A stretch of DNA of 64,000 bases from Hofstenia miamia (GCA_004352715.1 SCFE01000117.1:890281-954280); one strand, 5' to 3'; positions 1-15,800 are shown, counted from the first letter of the stretch. The notes: generated by a model not told the origin, from the letters alone. A program made the numbers and translations.

Positions 1-566
1 CTTAGTCTGGGTAATGAAGCATTTACATCGTATGCTGTGGAAGACGAATCATGTTGTTTCCCATTTCATCTGTTACTTCCAAAGCAAGAAAACAAAAGCT
101 GGGTAGGACTTGACAAAAAGCGATTAACTATGGCCAAATAGGATTAACGAAGAAAAAGAATACCTTTGCTCTGTTTCATCACCAACAAGAAAGGGTGGAT
201 GGAGAGATTGTGCCCCGGTGAAAGAATAGCCTCTTTTAGATACATAACATTCCAGAAAGCGCCTTATTCGCTTGATTTCAACTTAGGTGTCAGATGAAAT
301 AAATTTTTTAAGTCACATGACGAAGTAAAACAGACTGCGACGCCGGCATTTGGTGATATTCCCCAGGATCGTTAATACACTGAATTGGAAAAGATGAAAA
401 TTCATTTGCAAAAGGTTATAGATTGCGGTGGACAGCATTGCATTCAAATAAATATTTTTTGTTAATATATTTTTTTTCTTATTTATGAGCTACTCTACGA
501 ACTTTTTTGACGCACTAAGTATGTGTCAATGTTAAAAAATTTGTTAGTGACATAGGAAAATGTTAC
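1..566. other. Ankyrin intron, left edge
   Basis: Noncoding AT-rich sequence following the UPA exon. I see no convincing death-domain or linker exon on the minus strand and no other gene. Confidence 0.6.
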
Positions 567-836
567 CTCAACGAAATCAGGAAGCGTAACATTTAGAGAA
601 CACATTCTCATGTTGTTCTCATATTCAGCTTCGCGACCTTTAAAGGCCACTTTGGCGTCCTTATAGAATCCTACTCTTCCGACAGGCTCTAAACTCTGAT
701 TATGAACACGAACAAAATGTCCTTGTCGGTTTTCCCGGAAGGCAAAAAAATTCAGTTGATGTTGATTGTTATTTGTTAGTACAGGGTACACGTTTGATGG
801 GTGGTAGTCTATATATTGTGTCCGCCCCTCCAACAC
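567..836 (-). CDS. Ankyrin exon 26: UPA domain, second half
   Basis: 90 codons, phase 0. [20 protein letters not shown], then [23 protein letters not shown] and the closing LNVTLP motif of UPA. Donor GAG|GTAACA leads towards the death-domain exons outside the window. Confidence 0.95.
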
Positions 837-3800
837 CTAAATATATACATATAGTGCATGCAAGGATTGTTAAAAATTTCAAAGATTAAAGAAAAAAGTT
901 AATTTTACCTCAACATCGCGACTGCGGGCGACCTCAACAAACTGCTCCTGGTTCTCAAGTGTTTTTTCCATACTGTCGTCCGTCATACAGAACACACGCA
1001 CTCTGGCTTCGTCTTCGGCATGTCTCTTTGCAAACACGACAAATTTTGCCATGTAGGGTACAGAGATAGCCTAAAGATAAACATCAATTGCTGAAAACTC
1101 ATGATATAAGGATACAACTTGAAAATATTAGATATTGATATAAAGTATTCGTATTTCGTAAATATATCTGTTAATTATGACTGATACAAAAATATATATT
1201 TCTTATATATGTTCTTCGGTAAAATTTTTCTGAAGAACAGTTGGAATTCCAATAATTTATTCGAGGTTACGTACACAAGACAAAGTGCAAAATATTGAAC
1301 AATACCTCAATTTGTTATTCTTATAGGTGTAACACAATCGAATTTTATAAAAACATTTCCTAGAAATATGTAAATTATAAACCTCTGAATACACTGCTCG
1401 AGATACGGCATCAATGTTCTCTAATTCTTGCGTGTCCACAAGCCAAAACCTAGCAGAGATTGACGTCTCAAAGGCACAGGTGCTTTCGTCAAAATGCATG
1501 GTGTTTCCAGTTATATCACTCCACTCCGCTGGTTGGAAGACTCCAGCAGTTGATCTCAGGAGTCGCAACCGTGTCTGTTCGGTACCAGGAGCGAAAGGGA
1601 TGACAACTCTTAAAGGCTTATGGAATTTACGACGTCGCGGTTCAATAGTAACGATAGGACTGCACCAAGTCCAATTTGATAATCTTTTAACTACATGGGG
1701 ATCTACTTTCATTACCTAAAGAATTGTTCAATTTAATTACTATTATATCCCTAATTAGTTTTCACGATACCATCAGCGGACATAATTTGCAAATAACATT
1801 TAGCACGATGCAACATGAAAATTAAGATGTTATTTGAAAAATTCGAATTTTACAACCGTAATGCATTGTTTTCTAATAATATTACAGCCCGTAAATTAAT
1901 TCAAATAAGTTACAAATGTGTTATTGATCAAGACTCTACGTCAATATTCTTGAAATATTTAAACTAAAAAAGGTTAACCACTAAACAAACATCAAGAAAT
2001 GCAATACAATAACTCCCAATTATTTAAGAGTTTGATTGCACCAAAAATTTCATATATTTTCTTAAAATATCTAAAAGTGCTACATTCATGCAGCAACTTT
2101 ATAATGTACGTGATTATGGATTATTCCAAACGAAAAAATTATCATTTCTATATATTTACGAATTTTTTATTAGTAGGTCGTTATTTTGCATATGAAATAC
2201 TTCTGACATAGCATTGAATTATATAATCAAACTAAGTACACGATTTATGTTAATACCTGAATGGAAATTGCAATGTCCCTCTTTAAAGCACCAGCAGGGA
2301 AGGCGACATGGATTTTGGGATCAACGGTAGAAATAAGGCGACCGCCATCAGGCCCAATGTCGCTACCATCACGCTTCACGCGAGTGACAAGAGCAAAATA
2401 CTGTGGAAAGTCACTGGTGACAATACGAGCTATACGATTTGTGTTAAGATCTTCCTCCGCAATAGCATCTAAAGATCGTTTTTTATAAATGGGTGACGTA
2501 GAAATCAAACATAGACTAGACTGCAAACTACGATATACATCAATCAACACAATTCAGAAAACCTTCCTTCGTAATTAACTTGATAATTTAACATTACCAA
2601 ACACTGCATTTATGATGATATGGAATTGGTGAACATACGTTTATGTAATAATAATTAGAAAATAGCGTCGAAATCTCATTTATCAATGATTCGCCATTCA
2701 TAAAGGCAGCATAATTCGTGTTGTGAGTGGATAGAGATTTACCACTTCCATGCTTCAAGTAATTAGAAATAAAATTCCATTGAATGCAAAGCATAGAATA
2801 TAAATCTGAAAGTTTCAGTTTCCCATATAAATTATGGGGACTTTATGGTATGTGAGAAAAGAAATTAACGAACTGATAGAATTAATTATGTCAAAGGTTG
2901 TCCAATAGTGCTAAATTAAACTATAACAATGATTACTAACTCTCTGCGTCCAAGCTTGTATTCAAATTTTCGACAATGACCTTCTCAAGAGGATCCTGTT
3001 TGTGTTCAATCCAGTCCTGGCCGTTCTCTGACTTCATGATCACAATTTCTCGTTCACCGTTGGACAGAGAAGCGAAATGAGGGATCTCCAAAATAACTGG
3101 TCTAAAGTACAATGATGAGAATAACCCGTTAAAGCATTGCATTTCTTCGTATTCAATGAAATGGAAGAGCGCAAAAAAATTAAAATTTGATGAGTACAAT
3201 GTTCAAACTTCTCACAGATCTCAACTGAACACTTAGAAGTTTCTTCACAAATGAAAATTATAAATTGAATTCTCAAAATGTCTTAAATCCAGAAAATTAA
3301 GATACAAGTAGTTCTTGAATAAAAAAATTTATACCCATTGAATTTGTAACCAACTGGCGCCATTTCGAGTATGCGGGCAGCGAGTCCTTCACCCTCAACA
3401 AGTGGTGGAGGGTTTTGTAATCGAGTCTTTCTCATGTAGCGACATGTGACTCTGCATGGTCCACTGCATCGTCTAGTAGGAATAATGATTCTAAGACCCG
3501 AGTGACGCCCACCACGCATGACTGCACCCTTAGCATCAACCACAAAACTTATGAGAAATCTAAAAAAATAAAAATGCTTCAACACTTCCAAAGAATAGTT
3601 CTTCAAACAATGTGAATTAAGTAAAACCTCTACAAAAACTTTTCATTAATAAAATATCAAAATAGTAAATGCTATTAGAGTTGACATAAGTTGTTCATTG
3701 TCTGTTAAAATAATGCTTAACAGGAATGCAATTTGATTCTAATCATAATTCAGTATCTCGTATTAAATCGATTGTGAAATTGACAAACCCCGCTTGTGCA

Positions 3801-6800
3801 CTTTGAGCAGTTAAAGGCTGATTATCAGTTGAGTACAGGAATGTCTTGTTGAGATCAGATATGGAGAGCTTATCGAAGCGGTCTCCCTCTGCATAAGACA
3901 TCGCTGAGATACACGAAACATTGGAAGTTCCAGATGTTGGACGACTGCTCAAACCCTAAACAATTCAATTGTAAGCAAACAAAACGCAAGACACTGTCAT
4001 AAACGCAATCTCAGATTAATAATAATACCTGATTTCATAGTAATTGAAAAACATATTCGATTCAGATTTTTGAATCAAAGTTAAAAAAATTCGTAAGAAC
4101 AAATGAAAAGTTTCCAATAGGATTCTTATTGGAAGACGCTATTGAAAGTAATATTCTTCAGCCAATAGTAAATATCGTGTAGGACAAATACACTTTGCAC
4201 GAAAGCTTTTCGGTCAAATGATTATTTCAATCCTCGTGCATATAGGTAGATTTTTTGATATTTATATCTATTACAATTGGCCTCAATTTCTTACCACAGT
4301 GGGTCAGAGACTATATTTTAAACCTTGTTTGCACCAAGTTTTCAAAATCTTTCTATATAATGAGAGTAGTGGAAAAATAAAGTAAAAATGTATGGCACAT
4401 GCCTTATGGTTATCAAAATAGAAAACATGAATTTAAACTCACCAAAAATGCACATAGTCATCTACAGTAGAATCAAATCAATATACCTCCAGATCATGTA
4501 TCTTACTCGAACAAAGAGATGTTTAAATTTAGGATTCAATGCTATATGTTAAAAAATCTTGCATTTTATAGTTATCAAAATGTGGAATTGTTGATTCGAG
4601 TGTCCTGAGTGGTTTGCTACAAAAAATAAAAAAATCACAAATCTGTACTACTATTGCTTGTGCATAAATAAAAATGTGAGTATGCATATGCAAGTAATTA
4701 GCGCCTAGGCAGTTTAATTTATCAAATTGCATGTTATTTTAAAACTTTCCCTTGTTAAATGTTTTCAAAATATACAAGCGGTAGAAAATACATACAGTAG
4801 TAAGATAACGATTGAAAGTGTTATAATTGGAAGGTCTATTCAAAGTCTGTCCTCCTATGGAGTCGTCTTTTATAAACTTAAGATCGCCAGGATCAAGGAA
4901 CGCACTCTCTTGCATCTGCGCAGTAACTTCTTCCTCGATTTCAACTAAAATCGATTTGAGCGAAAATCGAATATAAGAAAATGATTACCTTCTTCTTCTG
5001 GTTCTACTTCCAAAAGTCCTTCGATAATGCTCTCTGGAGGAAGATTCTTCTTTAGTTCCGATTCCATAGCCTAAATATGAAAAATTATAATAATAAACAT
5101 TCCTGCGAATAAAATTCATATTGCTCTTCCAAACACATTCAGAACTACTATATGATTAAATACAACGTTAAAAATTTAAAAATACAACTATTGAAAACTA
5201 TTAAATTTGGAGAATGAAAGCATTCGATCATGAAAAGTGTTGTTATTCTTCAAATCAACTGCTAAAATCCTGATACACAAATGAAATCGAAATTTACAAA
5301 AATGTAACTTTGCTTGTAAATGAAATGTTTTGTTACACTTACAGGTGTGAAGTGATCGACCTTATTTCGAGTGACAGGATTCAAAATCTCATAAATGTTG
5401 ATGAAATTCAGACGTTTTGCAATAGCAGCAGCGGTAGCTCCACTCTAAACACTTGGAATTTAGGCAATCTATATTGAGTTTGTATCATAATATATCGAAC
5501 ACATAGAAAAATGCAAATTTATAACGGGGAAAAACTGTTACCCTCAGTCTTATGCTTTTTCCAGAAACTGTATCTGTACATTGAATACTTAAGGGGCAAA
5601 ATTCTCTTGATCACAGTTCGCTTCTAGTCAAATTCTATAAAGCATTACTAATACACAAAAATATATATTTATTGAAACTTTTGCATTTAATTACATTTAC
5701 TGTGAAAATTTTGCAAAAACAAATATTAGACACTATATTTTTATTAAAGTGATGTTTCAACTCTGTTACGGTTTCTCTCTATATTGCAAAATATATAGAT
5801 TAAGGAGAAAACTTAAAATCTCTAGAGTACTTCGACAGAGAGGTTTAATTCTTCAACGATTTCAGAAAAGAGAAAAACATTTTAATAAATATAATTTACG
5901 ACAATGAAACTGAACACAGTAAACATTCATCATTTTTGGCTTATAAATTATCACTGAGGCGAACTCTCATGCGACTTTTCTGAATCTGATTTGTTAGCGG
6001 TTTATTGGTATTGTTATGGAGAGGTAAAACTCAATTGAACATTAGTAATCAAAACATTTTCTTACATTTGATACAGTAGAAGGATCACACTGGTATTGCA
6101 ATAGCAATTTAACCATTTGTTGGTTTCCTTGTTGGGTTGCATAGTGTAGCCCAGTGTATCCATCTTTAGTTTTAGCATTTGGATTGACTCCCACGCTGAG
6201 CAAATAGCGCGCGATACGAATGTTGTCTAAACAAACATCCATAGCAAACACTAATATTGAATTGTGATTAAAAATGTATATATGGCAGCCGAAAAAACAA
6301 TACACTCTTCTTTTCTCTCTAATGACAACTTAGCAATTGCCAGTAAATATATCGAAAAATACACGATAAATTAATAAACAATGATACACTCAAAAACATT
6401 ATTACGATTTCTTAGAAGATAGAATCTTGCATAATTTGAGGTGTTAATTAAATTATCATATACATGTAGAAACGAAATAATCCAAAACTAACGATTTTAT
6501 TGAGGATATATATATAGAAAGGCTTTCCAACATTTAGGAAACCATAGATTCACATGCGATATTAAACATGTTAAAACACTTACTATAATATACAGCCGTG
6601 AGAAGAGGCGTAAAGCCCAAGTTTGTAGAGGGATCTTTGTCAACTTTGTATTCTTCAATTAAAACGGTAGCGGCCTCAACACGATCCTCCTGAGCTGCCA
6701 AATGCAATGGAGTTACTCCATGCTAAATTTAGACTGAATAATTCGACAATGTCATATGACATGGACAACAAAAACGTTCATTCCTTCGGAATGAAATTTG

Positions 6801-9800
6801 AGGAAACTTAATTTTTAACACGTTTATAGATCAACAATTTACTAATTAACTCAAATATTGTTAATTTATATTGGAAGAGGATAAACATCAACACTTTAAT
6901 AAATATACATGGAAACGTCCATTGATGTGCAACGCCTCTATTGCCAAGTTAAGTCATTGTCAGTATTTAAGAATAGCGAGTTATAAATGGATCCCCTTTG
7001 AGGCAAAAACAGCGAATTAATGCTAGAAACACAATTTTACAGATGACAGTGGACTAAAGGAAAAATGAGATTTACGTGTAAGCAACATAAAGATATTATT
7101 AGTACTACAAGTGCAATCGAACTCATGCTTGTTATTCGTACAAATAAACACACGAAACAATAACTACTTCATGGAGAAGCAATGATTCGTAAAAAACAGT
7201 CAACCAAAAATTCAAAATTAACCCTAAACTGCATATGCCTTGTTCTATAAATAGACTACCTAAGTCCAACCGGGCGCGCTGTGCGCAAAGTCAGTAGTCA
7301 CGCCTCGTTTCAATATTTTTTCAAGAATTCATCAAAAATTAAAAAAATTCTGGGGAACTTAAGGCTAACATCAAATATTTCAAAGATGAATCCTTAATAA
7401 CATTAAAGCCAGGAAACAGAATAGACAAGTCCTTAAGGACAATTGAAAAGAAGTATTTGCAGTTACTGACACTGGGATTGACTTAATTCTAGTAAGCAAA
7501 TGAGGTAAATAGTGTTTCTTTCTAAAGTACAATAATTTGAATTTACATTTGCAAAATGTTAAAGTAGGTAACTATATAGACGACACTTCAAACATAAAGG
7601 TTAAGATTTAAAAATTCTAATAGAGAGAGAGCGGTTTCTTTCTCTAAGATGCTGAAAAAATTCGCATTCTCTCATTCCGTTAATGGCTAACGTTTCATTA
7701 AAATAGTCTCACATGACATTCTTTCATTATATTACTTGATCTCAATAATACAACCAACAGAAATGGTTGCTTGATTGATCATAAATTGTGTTAATTGGAG
7801 GGAATATAGACGATGCAGTATTAAATGAAATAAATAATTCTTGCATACACTGAAAAATATGTTGAATTATTGTGCGGGATTTTCACAGCAAAACTTATTT
7901 ACATATAATAAATATTGAAAAGCTCATAAATAACAAAGCCAAGAGATCAAGCTTGCACAATGTGAATTCATAGTAAAATCACAATGCATCATTTTTTAAA
8001 ACGTACACTAAAAGGTTTTAAAAAAACTGCCAATCTTGCTCTTCTCTTAAACATACGAATGGAAACGATTGAACGCGAAATTACAGATTGAAATTTCATT
8101 TTAAAAAACATCATGCAAAGGGAAAATGTTTGCAACAAGAAAGTCAACTGTTTCACAGGAAGGAATCATTGAAAGTTTAAGATTCTGAGTATTACAAAAC
8201 ACCAAAAAATCAACATTCTTAATTTCACATCAACGAATATACACGCATCGTAGATAGAAAATAGGAAATAAAACCTACTGGTGATTTAATCTCAGGATCT
8301 GCGTTGTGTGAATGTAGCATTTTAACAACCACTATGTGGCCCTCTTTCACGGCGAAATGGATAGGGGCACCTCCAGCCTTCGTTTGTGCATTCACATTGG
8401 CGTTGCTTTCGATTAATTTTTCGCCTACATCTGGATTATTTTTCTTTGCAGCGATGTGTAGTGCAGTATAATTGTTCTAAAACCACAAGTTATTGAACTA
8501 AATTCTATAGTTTACAAAACATTAGTAGATGAACTTAATTAAATTATTGTCTGGATTATATATTTTAAAATAAAATCGATTTCTCAACAATTTGTGGATT
8601 ATGCTGTAACATTATAACTACTTTACACAAAATCATTGAAAATCTGCACCCGTCTAGGTCGGCAGTTCACAAACATTGGTAAGTGAAGAATTAAAAAAAG
8701 ATTACCACTGCCAAAGCGTCGACATTAACTTTGTATTCGATGAGCAGCAATGCCACTCGATTGCTGGAGTAGTGAACTGCTATGTGCAAAGGCGTTAAAT
8801 TGTTGACACCGGGTGCGTTTTTGTCAGCGCCTCTGTCCAACAGCAATTTCGCAGTATCATACTGGTTGTATTTGGCTGCCAAATGTAGAGGAGTCATTTC
8901 TTTCTAAATTGAATGAATGTTAGAAGCAACGTTAATATTTTGGAAAGCTTAAATCGTAATATATAATTTTAAATCTAAAATGCAATTTCCAATATTCAAT
9001 CAAAGACAATTAAACTAAATACATATATTTCATCACCTTAAATGTAAGTGAGAAATAAAATAATTACATTTGTTTTAGTATCAAGTGGAGCTTTGGCCTT
9101 AATCAGGAGATCACTGACTTTGGCATCGCCTTCCTTTACTGATACGTGCAGTGGTTGATATCCATCCGCTGCCACCGCTGTTACGTCGGCGTTGTTATTC
9201 AGAAGAATTTTAGTCATTTTTTGATCACACAATCGAGCAGAAATATGCAAACATGTCTGATCTTCTGTAGCTTTAGAATTGACGTCTGCGCCTAAACACA
9301 CCAGCCTTCTAATACAGTTTTAATGTCAATGATTTGGATAAAATATTTTTAATAGTACTTAATGAAGTATCATAAAAATCAGCAAGTTTGCTGAATTGGA
9401 ATATTAATAGACTAACTGCTTGATTTCCAAAATTCCATAACATAAGATATCGTTATAATTAGCCTTAGCAAAATATTTTAATACTTTCGAAATTCCAAAT
9501 CTGCATTAACGCTACATTAATTAATGAAACTAAAAAAATTTGAACATATATTATTTAGTTTCTAGAAAAAATTATTTATTAAATCATTGGATGATCAGTA
9601 ACAGCATAACAAGATTGAAACACTTAAAAAAATAACCTATATAAAACCGGTGCATTTATAGAGAAAATAAATTTTGCTAAAATCTACTGGAACTGAACAA
9701 ATTAGTGAGATAGACAAGGCGCCATTGATATTAAAAGAATTCCGTACTCATATGAAGTTAAATTGATAGAAAGGCTTAGAATGAAAGAAAGTTTCTTCCC

Positions 9801-12800
9801 TAAATTCCCTAGTAAAAAGCTTTGCGATTAGTCAATTACGTTAGTTGGATTGTTTGTATGTAGACAATTCAAATTCACATTTCAATTGACACTCGTAAAT
9901 AATTGTCTATTTAGAATCCATCCTTTAACAGACGTTTTAAAATACAAACATAGACGAATAAATTTATCAATTAACATTCGCTACGAAACAGTGAGCTGCA
10001 ACATCGCGTCGAGTAACTACTCAAAGTAGTTCAACAATTCATACACAGACTATGCGTATAAAAGACAAGGCGCCCCTTAAAGGAATGACATTTTAAGAAT
10101 TGCAAACATTCAATTGGTTAATTATTTTAAGTTGGTGAATGGGTTACATTATCCCTGATGATAGTGCATACGAACAAATTAAAATCAGTTAATCCATGTC
10201 TTATATTAATAGAACATGGTTAACTAGAGATAAATGATTTCACCGAATAAATCTTTGAGTGTTACCTTCTTTGAGAAGAGCTTCTACTAGTTCGTAGCGC
10301 TTTCCACGAACTGCAAGATGGAGAGCCCGCTCACCTCTATCAGTAGCAGCTTCGATATTTGCGCCCTTTTTAATAAGCGCGTCATAACACTAAAAATAAT
10401 TAAATTTTTTCTGCAAGTTTAGTAAAAAATATAAATAAAATCAACAAAAACCATACATAAAAAATTTAGCAGTGATTTATGAAATCAATTCTTTTTGAAA
10501 GCAAATTAAACAAAAAAAGAATAATAGCGAGCAGAGAGTGTTTCCTTCGATCTACATTCGCAACATTGCTAGAAGCTGAAGTTCACACCTCATTCAAATA
10601 ACCTGTTTGAGCATTTTTATATTAACAATCACAAAAATCATTACAGAATCACTTGAAGACCCTAAGTCGTGTGACTTTTTCCAACTCAACTGCAAAATTG
10701 CTCAAGATTTTAAAAAGAAAACATGACCGATATTGAAAATGAAATTCAAATTCAAAATCATTTCTCTCATTGTGTAAAATCGTACTAAAACACCATATAA
10801 AGCACCTTGAAATCATCTCCTCGAGGCATACGAAAAGATTAAAAAAATTAAAATGATAATTGGACAGTTTATAAATCGAGCAATAACGACGCGAAACCAT
10901 TGAAGCAACAACAGCTAAATGAAGTGCAACTTGGTCCATGGAAAACTTCTTGTAAAACAACGGAAATCCCATTACAATATGCAAGCTATAAAATTTAACT
11001 TTAAATATTTGTGTCACAAATTGCATATTTAAATTAAATTTTCAAATAATTTATAGTCTGCAATTGAAAACAAATATAACATACATGGATTGTCCAATCA
11101 CAAAGAAGTTTTCATTAAATCGTTAGCTATTTAAATTTACAGGATTCCTTCAAATTATACATTATTATGGTCATTCTCAGATAACCTATCAAATGCAACG
11201 TCCTTTTATCAACTTTTTAAAAAAAGTTAAATTTTACAACAACCAAGAAATCATACATCTTTATGACCCAAATAGGCAGCAACGTGTAAAGGAGTCATTC
11301 CGGAATCGGTTTTCTCCTCAGTGGAAGCCAAAAAATCTAAGAGTAGTAAAATGATACGTATTCTTCTCTTTTTAACAGCAACATGCAATGGCGTGTAACC
11401 GTTCTAAAAAAATAGTAAAAATCACAATGAAGTGTCAAAAGGCTTATTTATAATTAAGGTAACGATAGTTGCGAGTAATTTGATATAATTTTATTAAATC
11501 TCCTCATTAAATAGGGGAAATGAGTTGCATACTGGAATATAATAAATCAAAATTGTGTGATAGAGTGTAACTTAAAGCGGTTTGCTTCTAAAGATCGCTA
11601 CTAAAATTCTAAACCAACGTAGTTGTAGAGAATATGAATTCAACCTCAAATCAGCAATTTCCCATGGATTAATTTCAAAAATATATTGGAAAATTAATTA
11701 AATTTTCGAAAAAAATTCGGATTAGTAACAATCAGGATTATTATTGGTTGTGAAACAAACACTTAAATTAGTTTTGCGCTTATGATAAATTTCAATTAGA
11801 AATGGCTTCATGTAATCTATATGATCAAACATTTACAATTATTAAAACTGCAAAGTAAAAAAACTAATTTCAGAATCAAAGTCCATATTTAACTATTCTA
11901 ACTTCTGACCGTTGGTTTACAGGCAGAATCAAGTGACTCACCACTGCTTTAGGATTGGGATTGGCTTCCCGCTCCAAGAGAAATTTGGCGCAGTTGTAGC
12001 TGTCGCAATGCGCACTGATGTGCAGCGGAGTTAGTTTTTCTTTCGAAGCATCATTGACATCAATTCCGTGATGGATTAAGTATCGAGAAGCTTTCGCATG
12101 ATCACCTTGTGCAGCCAAATGAAGAGGCGTTAACCCGCTCTAAAGTTGGCTGTGAGGATTTTTAACGTAACTCACACTTAATGGGAAGAAAAGTAGAATA
12201 AATGTAACATACGTATATTAAAACACACATTTTCCTAGCTTTGTTAAATCACGACGTTTAGAAAAAGAGAAATTCGAAATATTGAAGACTTCATGAACTA
12301 GAGATGAAAGAGATAGCAAAAATATTTTAAACTTTAAAATTTTCTGTTTACGGAAGGCCTATAAATAGTTGCAGAACCATTTGTACTTAGTGGTTTAATA
12401 GACTTTTGTAAATAGATTATTCAAATACAGGGTAGAATTAAGTACTTCTGAGGGGATAATGTGATTTAGCGACAGTAGATAATTATATGTGCGATACCTA
12501 ACACAACCTACCGAATCGGTTGCCACTTTTTGCAAATCGTCTCAAGAGAGTCCGTTTTAATTATGATGTTCCTATGTTGATACAGTAAAGCCAAGAAACT
12601 GAGTGTAAAGATGAAAAATTTCTTTCCCCTGAAGCAACACTTACTAGCAATATCAGCAGAGAGTGTACATTGACATAAATTGCCTCATCACATTGCTCAA
12701 GTGCTTATTTGGAAGTTATCGGTAAAGCAGTATTCACTTGACTTGCGGATAGTCTCCGCTTTGCTTTCCACCGTTGAATCTAAGCTTAAAGAGCAGATTT

Positions 12801-15800
12801 GCAGCACCTAACAGAACACCACAAGCATTGCAAAGTAATTTTGCGAATGTCAACGGTACAATACTTGAACAGTTTTTAGGCAACAACGATGTGAGAAAAC
12901 AGGATTATAAAGTTCCCCCGATAATCGGGTTTTTAAGAAATTCATAAAGTAATCTAACATGGGAATACACATTGTTGCGAAATTGTAGTAATAGTTTCAA
13001 AAAATATATTATTGGAAAATTGTCTATGGAGCGCATGCATGGTTATCTCACATTTGTTTGATTTTAGGCGACGGGGGAGGGTAAGCGGTCGCCGCAATTG
13101 CATCCCTTGGATAAGCCACTGGCCTTTCATTCCATATTCTGCAGTATATATGTAATGAATTATGAAAAAATTTAGAGAGATTGAGTGAATGCAATCCGAA
13201 AATGTCTGAATAAATTTAACTTCGAATTAATAGGAATTTTGAAAATGTACGACATTGAGTCTATGCCGCGGTTTTTGCTTTGATAAGTAATATAGTTTCG
13301 TTTCTGAATACGCTGAGTTAATAGCTTTAAATCCAATTACACTAAATTTTTTAGCTTAAAACTATTTCACTTTGCGAGACAAAAGATCGGGTGGAATAAT
13401 TTCATTTTGATTAAGATACAATTTTCAATAACTCACGAAACATTGTAGACGCTGTCAAAACCTTCTAAACATTTAATATTTTTGAAAGATTTCCGTAAGA
13501 GTTTAATAGCTAATCTTAAACTAGTTCAGTCTCAAATTCACCTTCGAACATTAAAATATTTATTTCAAATATTTTGTGGATACCGCATTACCCAAAGAAA
13601 AATAAGCAGGAATAATACTTGGAATATTGTATTCCAAACCTAGGTCCCGGGAAATAGAAGGTCGATTGTAAATAAACACAATACTATTAGTTAATATACA
13701 TTTTTGAAGATGAAATAATGTTAGATGTATTACTTGAAAATATACATTATAGGATATTTTGACACTAAACTTTAGTATAAAGTAATCCTTGCCGTGGCGA
13801 ATGAACAAACAATTGAAAGTAAAATGAAACGATAGAAAAAACATTTCAAAAATGAGATGTTTGCCAATGAAAGAACATGCAAAATAAAAGATAAGCAAAG
13901 TGAGCGGAAATTAAAGTCTCACGATTTTCACAACGTTTTCATCATATGCCAGTCAGAGGCGCATGCAGTATTCTCTCAAAGTTACATTTCAGTGGTGATT
14001 AAGTTAAATGGGCATAAATAAGACAAAACCGCCTTGAAAAAATAAAAGTACATCTCAACACGTTTGTTTGTAGATTTGTTTACAATTATTTTTTAATGTA
14101 ACCGAAAAAGCCAATGTTGAAAAGCTTACGGAGGAGTGGCGGAATTCATAGATGTCCAATCAACCGTACACCACTGATACCGCCTGTAGTATTGATCAAT
14201 GTAATTTGTACCGGTGATTGGACCGGCAACATTTGTACGTAGCTGCTTAGCTGGTCAGTGTATAGACTGGAACAGATTTTATATTATACAGAACAAGGCA
14301 GATTCTTATAAATGTTGTTCAGCTCATTTTTGCATTAAGTTGAGTATATTTATAAATAGTAAAGAACTTTCAATAAAAATTCTTTAAATCAGAACCTCCT
14401 AAGGAATTATAAGTGCGATTGCATATCGTATGGGCAACTGATTCGAATTGATACTTGAAAAAATTACGAAATTTAATCGCCAATTTCGAAGAAAATCAAA
14501 AATAGACAAGGATAATTCTAAATAGAAAGATGGATATTGAAAAAAGTATTGCGGGAAATAAGACGGATACTACAAATGAACAACACTAAATGCATGAAGA
14601 AATTTGAATATCTAAAAGACAATACTGGAAGGTAATTTGTGTAAATGTTTAAAATATATGATAAGAGAGAACCAAGTAGGGAAAAGCAGAAAGCTTGAAT
14701 TAACATAAAAGTGAAATTGAACATTAAATTCCCGATTCATTTACATGTAAAACACATTCAAACGTATACTTTCTCTGAAGAGCCTAATGATAATCTAAAA
14801 GAACACTTACCTTCGTCCGACAATTGACTTCGCAACGTTGAGTCTGTAACATGATGTCTACTACTTCACTGTGTCCATGACGTGCAGCGCAATGCAGCGG
14901 CGTCAGCTGATCCTAAAGAACAATATATATTTACATCGATAGTTCAGGTGTAAAAACATAAGCATAAAAAATGCTACAAAATATCGGACACGAAAATAAG
15001 AATCTACGCGACTGAGTTGGAAATAGTCCGGCCTTTTTTCGGTTCGGTATAGTCGAAAAATATTTCATAGGCTTTGTCTTGAGCGAAAAAATTATTTCCT
15101 TACTCCTGATTTGGCTAGTTAGTGGTTACATTGTGATGAATTTTAAATCAATAAAAGATTTTAAACTATTTCCATTTAAAAATGGGGCTGTTGCAAAGAT
15201 TCTGCACTATATTCATTATGAACACATTTAAAAAGTACGGTAAACGCTTATAAAGCCTCATTCATTCCAAGGAATATGAAAGACAATGTATGTTGCTTCT
15301 TACCTTCACTAGTTAAATGGAGCATATACGAATAACTCCAATACTATGCATCATTATATATTTGTTAACCATACTTTCTTGTCAATTGTTACCCACTCTG
15401 TTCAATGAACAGATTAATGGTAACGGTCGATGACATTATCAGCACATGGTATTTTAGGAATAAGGTCATCTATCGAAGTAGGAATTTGTCGATGTTAATT
15501 CAATAATAAAAGTCAATTCAGTAAAAGTCCTACAAAAAATTAGTTTTAATGTTGCATTTCATGCCATATAAGTACAAAAGATTTGTGGCATTTTGGTTAC
15601 TCTCAAGGATCAGTGTTGAAATGAGCGTTCTCGCTAAAGTAGACCGGACTTTGCTAAGACTGAATACTATGTTTTCGGACAGATTTTTACTAAAAGTTAT
15701 GCAGTTTATCAGTACTTTCAAACTTACAAACTACATACTTTTCTATTCATTGCAATATCAAAATCTAAATTTATGGGTACATCCAAAGTCTATGCTTTCA

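Larger units (their letters stand above)
837..11941. other. Short and middle-sized ankyrin introns
   Basis: The introns between exons 9 and 26 are 0.07-1.6 kb of AT-rich sequence. Those above 300 bases include 1071-1382, 1716-2256, 2469-2940, 3956-4795, 5445-6065, 6227-6583, 6723-8278, 9292-10265, 10390-11256 and 11404-11941. No mobile element or RNA gene was recognised; the intron at 10390-11256 has a possible decayed repeat-like segment (see findings). Confidence 0.6.

Noticed and set aside
1414-1719. Plus-strand 101-codon frame over the ZU5 exon
   Set aside because: Antisense shadow of ankyrin exon 24, which has clear homology on the minus strand.
13560-13898. Minus-strand 112-codon frame in an intron
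   Set aside because: Phe/Ile/Tyr-rich translation typical of AT-rich noncoding DNA, no motif and no splice context.
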